DNA from: Halorubrum sp. DM2
GTDB lineage: Archaea > Halobacteriota > Halobacteria > Halobacteriales > Haloferacaceae
Length of the DNA: 64,000 bases
Direction of reading: 5' to 3'
NCBI RefSeq assembly: GCF_901686465.1
Contig: NZ_LR594487.1
Span: forward strand, 3,361,773 to 3,425,772
Part shown: positions 61,636 through 64,000 of the stretch, in pieces
Layout of the letters: each line of letters starts with the position of its first letter
How positions within the stretch are numbered: position 1 is the stretch's first letter
Made by a program: the position numbers and the translations under genes
The notes under the pieces: generated by a model
Database searches by the model: none
What the model was told of the DNA's origin: nothing
What the model saw: only the letters and a program-made list of their open reading frames with translations

Positions 61636-61731
61636 TTACTCGACTTCGACCGGCTGCTTGTCGCCGGCGAAGAGGAAGTACGCGAGCGCGACGAGCGACA
61701 GCACGAGGACGAGCTTGGCTTTCTTGCTCAT
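61636..61731 (-). CDS. 31-residue membrane peptide
   Basis: A short frame starting M-S-K-K-A-K-L-V-L-V and ending V-E-V-E before a TAA stop. After two lysines come about 17 hydrophobic residues (L-V-L-V-L-S-L-V-A-L-A-Y-F-L-F-A), then a charged tail, so a single membrane helix with a cytosolic basic N-terminus is likely. A TTTTAG box lies about 30 nt upstream on the minus strand (about 61761-61770), supporting expression. Function is unknown. Confidence 0.6.
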   Translation of the reverse strand: MSKKAKLVLVLSLVALAYFLFAGDKQPVEVE

Positions 61732-61823
61732 GTCTCCCACGTCGGGCGGCGGGCGCTAAAATCTACCGGAGTGCGAGACGGTCGCGGAGAGCGCGAGGCG
61801 TCGCGTAGTGAGAGAGGATCGTC

Positions 61824-62282
61824 TCAGACGTCGATGTGGTCGGCGATGTCCGCGCGCAGGATCGTCGCGCAGTAGTCGCAGCGCACGCCGTCGGCGACGA
61901 CGTCGAACCGGGTCTCGATCGGTTCGTCGGCGTTGGTGATGCAGTTGCGGTTCGGACAGGAGAGCACGCCCGTCACGCTGTCCGGGCGGGTGACGCGGTT
62001 CTTCTCGACGACCTCGAAGTCGCGGACGATGTTGATCGTCGCCTCGGGCGCGATGAGCGACAGGACGTCGACTTCCGACTGCGACAGCTCTCGGTCCTCG
62101 ACTTTCACGATGTCCTTGCGCCCGAGGCGGTCGGAGGGGACGTTCATCCCGACCGAGACGCCGAACCCCTCGGAGCCGTCGATGCCTAAGATCGCGAGGA
62201 CGTTCAGCGCCTGTCCGCCCTCGACGTGGTCGATGACGGTGCCGTCGCGGATCTTCGAGACGCGGAGTTCGTGCTCGCTCAT
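61824..62282 (-). CDS. pyrI: Aspartate carbamoyltransferase regulatory chain
   Basis: A 152-residue regulatory subunit. The N-terminal allosteric domain (about 1-95), starting [11 protein letters not shown], binds CTP/ATP in relatives, and the C-terminal zinc domain has C-P-N-R-N-C and C-D-Y-C, all four zinc cysteines present. It controls the pyrB catalytic subunit and thus pyrimidine synthesis. Its ATG overlaps the pyrB stop by 4 nt. Confidence 0.96.
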   Translation of the reverse strand: MSEHELRVSKIRDGTVIDHVEGGQALNVLAILGIDGSEGFGVSVGMNVPSDRLGRKDIVKVEDRELSQSEVDVLSLIAPEATINIVRDFEVVEKNRVTRPDSVTGVLSCPNRNCITNADEPIETRFDVVADGVRCDYCATILRADIADHIDV

Positions 62283-63223
62283 CGGTCTACCTCCATGCCT
62301 TCGGCGGCCTCGGCGTTCTCCATGAGCGTGTCGAGCAGCGCCATCCGCACCGGGACCCCGTTGTGCGCCTGCTGGAAGTAGCGCGCGTGGTCGGTCTCGT
62401 CGACGTCGGGCGCGATCTCGTCGACGCGGGGGAGCGGGTGCATCACGGTGAGGTCGTCGGGCGCGTCCGCGAGGGTGTCGGCATCGATCTGGTACTCGCC
62501 CGCGACGCGGTGGTACTCGTTTTCGTCCGGGAACCGTTCCTTCTGGATCCGGGTGACGTACAGCACGTCGAGTTCGTCGAGGACGGGTTCGAGCTCCTCG
62601 TGTTCGCGGACCTGCGCGCCCGTCTCGTGGAGGTCGAACCGGACCGACCGCGGGAGCCGCAGCGACTCGGGGCTGATGAAGTGTTGGTTGACGTCGAAGT
62701 TCGTCAGCGCGGCGGCCAGCGAGTGGACCGTCCGCCCGTACTTCAGGTCGCCCATGATCCCGATCGTGAGGTCGTCGAGCCCGTGGTCCTCGCGGATGGT
62801 GTGGAGATCGAGGAGCGTCTGGGAGGGGTGTTGGCCCGCGCCGTCGCCCGCGTTGACCACGGGGACGTCGACGCGCTCGCCGGCCAGCGTCGCCGCGCCC
62901 TCGCTGGGGTGCCGGAGGACGATGGCGTCCGCGTACCCCTCGATGACGCGGACGGTGTCAGACAGCGACTCGCCCTTCGAGACCGACGAGGAGTCGACGT
63001 CGCCCATGTCGATGGTGTTCATCCCGAGACGTTTGGCCGCGCTGTCGAAGCTCATTCGGGTGCGCGTGCTCGGCTCGAAAAAGCAGAGCGCGAGCACGCG
63101 GCCCGCGTGCCGGTCCGCGTAGGCGGCCGGGTCGTCGGCGACCGCTCGGGCCCGGTCGAGTACGGTCTCGATGTCATCCCGCGAGAGCTGGGTCGCGGTG
63201 ATGAGGTGGTCCTGTCGCATCAT
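62279..63223 (-). CDS. pyrB: Aspartate carbamoyltransferase catalytic subunit
   Basis: A 314-residue enzyme joining carbamoyl phosphate and aspartate in the first committed step of pyrimidine synthesis. Carbamoyl-phosphate loop [12 protein letters not shown] is complete, and the H-P-L-P-R-V-D-E aspartate-binding motif is intact. Two ATG codons (63221-63223 and 63218-63220) are possible starts. With pyrI it forms a tight operon. The 177-nt gap upstream holds no recognised gene. Confidence 0.97.
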   Translation of the reverse strand: MMRQDHLITATQLSRDDIETVLDRARAVADDPAAYADRHAGRVLALCFFEPSTRTRMSFDSAAKRLGMNTIDMGDVDSSSVSKGESLSDTVRVIEGYADAIVLRHPSEGAATLAGERVDVPVVNAGDGAGQHPSQTLLDLHTIREDHGLDDLTIGIMGDLKYGRTVHSLAAALTNFDVNQHFISPESLRLPRSVRFDLHETGAQVREHEELEPVLDELDVLYVTRIQKERFPDENEYHRVAGEYQIDADTLADAPDDLTVMHPLPRVDEIAPDVDETDHARYFQQAHNGVPVRMALLDTLMENAEAAEGMEVDR

Positions 63224-63400
63224 CCGAGAAGGGCATCGGCAGTATCTTGAATCCCTCGGCTCGGAACGCGAAACCGATATTCACGGACGTGAACACCGCC
63301 GAGGCGGCGGTTTCGAGATCCGTAATTCGGGTGGTCGCGGCCCCGGTCCGAGTCCGCGCTCGCCGTCGCGCCTAAGCGTTCGCGGCACAAACGGACGGTC

Positions 63401-63718
63401 ATGTCCGAAAACGATCCGGCCGACCTGCTGCCGAACGACCGCGTGAAGCAGGCGGCCCTCGACGGCGAGGTGACGCAGCTCCACCGCGGGAACCGGTACG
63501 GCGACGAGGGCGACACCTTCGAGATCGACGGCGTCGCCTTCGAACTGACCGAGGTGACCGAGCGCACGCTCGGCGACATGACGGACGCGGACGCGAAACG
63601 CGAGGGGTCGCCGTCGCTTTCGGCGTACAAGGAGCGAATGGTCAAGGCGCACGGCGGGAGCTTCGACTGGGACGACGACGCGGACGTGGTCCGACACCGG
63701 TTCGAGCGGGTCGAGTGA
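63401..63718 (+). CDS. ASCH/PUA-like small protein
   Basis: A 105-residue acidic protein that resembles the ASCH fold, a PUA-related RNA-binding beta-barrel: L-L-P-N-D-R-V, R-G-N-R-Y-G-D-E-G-D-T-F, F-E-L-T-E-V-T-E-R-T-L-G-D and M-T-D-A-D-A-K-R-E-G motifs. The fold suggests RNA or nucleotide binding, but no partner is evident. The assignment is by resemblance. A small TATA-like sequence CCTAAGCG is about 25 nt upstream. Confidence 0.75.
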   Translation: MSENDPADLLPNDRVKQAALDGEVTQLHRGNRYGDEGDTFEIDGVAFELTEVTERTLGDMTDADAKREGSPSLSAYKERMVKAHGGSFDWDDDADVVRHRFERVE

Positions 63719-63783
63719 GGACGCCCCGCTGGCCTCCGCTGTCGGCACCGCCGGCGACCTGTCAGCCGTTACGACCGTATCCC

Positions 63784-63793
63784 ATTATTTATG
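63784..63793 (+). promoter_or_regulatory. TATA-like box of the AtoE-type gene
   Basis: ATTATTTATG lies 26-35 nt before the ATG at 63819, the normal spacing for a leaderless transcript. Confidence 0.5.
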
Positions 63794-63818
63794 CTGTAGG
63801 ATACTGGATACGGAGCGT

Positions 63819-64000
63819 ATGGCAGCGAGTAGCGAGGCCGGAGTCATCGAACGTGTCGGGTTCCGAATATCTGAGATCGTCGAACGGTGGATGCCGAGTC
63901 CGTTCGTCTTCGCCATTCTATTGACGTATATCGTCTACGGGGCCGGACTGCTGGCCACCGACTCGGGACCGGTGGAACTGTTGGAGTTCTGGTACGGCGG
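63819..64000 (+). CDS. Short-chain fatty acid transporter, AtoE-like (partial)
   Basis: The first 60 codons of a membrane protein, cut by the window's right end. After M-A-A-S-S-E-A-G-V-I-E-R-V, the segment P-S-P-F-V-F-A-I-L-L-T-Y-I-V begins the first hydrophobic helix; this and the L-E-F-W-Y-G that follows resemble AtoE-type short-chain fatty acid carriers. The assignment is from the N-terminus only. A TATA-like box lies at the right distance upstream. Confidence 0.65.
   Translation, partial: MAASSEAGVIERVGFRISEIVERWMPSPFVFAILLTYIVYGAGLLATDSGPVELLEFWYG

Overview
The window is chromosomal DNA of a halophilic archaeon (class Halobacteria). The base composition is very GC-rich. The predicted proteins are strongly acidic. 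Many genes have a TATA-like box 22-32 nt upstream of the start codon, as expected for leaderless transcripts. The genes present include a fused NuoCD, a Bat-type HTH regulator, TrmB, haloarchaeal histidine kinases with an H-N-I-R-N phosphoacceptor box, methenyl-H4MPT cyclohydrolase and an archaeal MtaB. Several features recall Halorubrum, but the genus is an impression, not something demonstrated. No rRNA, tRNA, CRISPR array or prophage was found.

Layout. 0-16 kb is mostly core: mch, an alpha/beta hydrolase without a clear start codon, an eIF2B-like protein, an acyl-CoA synthetase, two histidine kinases, the tRNA methylthiotransferase, and sucC-sucD. 16-22.5 kb holds a three-gene NAD(P)-binding/membrane-protein operon divergent from an HxlR regulator with an 18-bp palindrome between them, then fumC, a BolA protein and two methyltransferases, one with an apparent N-terminal frameshift. 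At 22.8-24.2 kb a TnpB-only IS200/IS605-type element sits inside a DUF1028 gene. Both gene halves and the element ends can be read, as can a likely omega RNA.

25-41.5 kb is an accessory uptake region. A TrmB regulator, a sulfatase and a sugar-binding lipoprotein lie at one end. A disaccharide ABC permease pair, its ATPase and a GH37 trehalase lie at the other. A dipeptide-type ABC operon with a fused double ATPase lies between them. Sulfatase, trehalase, sugar ABC transporter and TrmB together suggest use of a sulfated trehalose; this is an inference.

41.5-64 kb is mainly housekeeping: grpE, surE, purD, a DUF255 thioredoxin-like protein, a geranylgeranyl-reductase-family flavoprotein, an enolase-superfamily dehydratase, a PHP phosphoesterase, an MFS transporter, MOSC, a cysteine-synthase-family enzyme, ThuA, a Bat-type regulator divergent from an orphan NuoCD, pyrI-pyrB, and the start of an AtoE-type transporter at the right edge.

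Three intergenic regions (about 1.7, 43.7 and 56.1 kb) carry copies of one long repeat in the same orientation. Each has a GC-rich head with inverted repeats; two have a clear tail of units starting CTGGGGCTTCGG. In the 43.7-kb copy the tail is a tandem array with TATA-like octamers, placed between the 3' ends of two convergent genes. This repeat, the TnpB insertion and the sulfatase/trehalase locus are the parts most worth follow-up.
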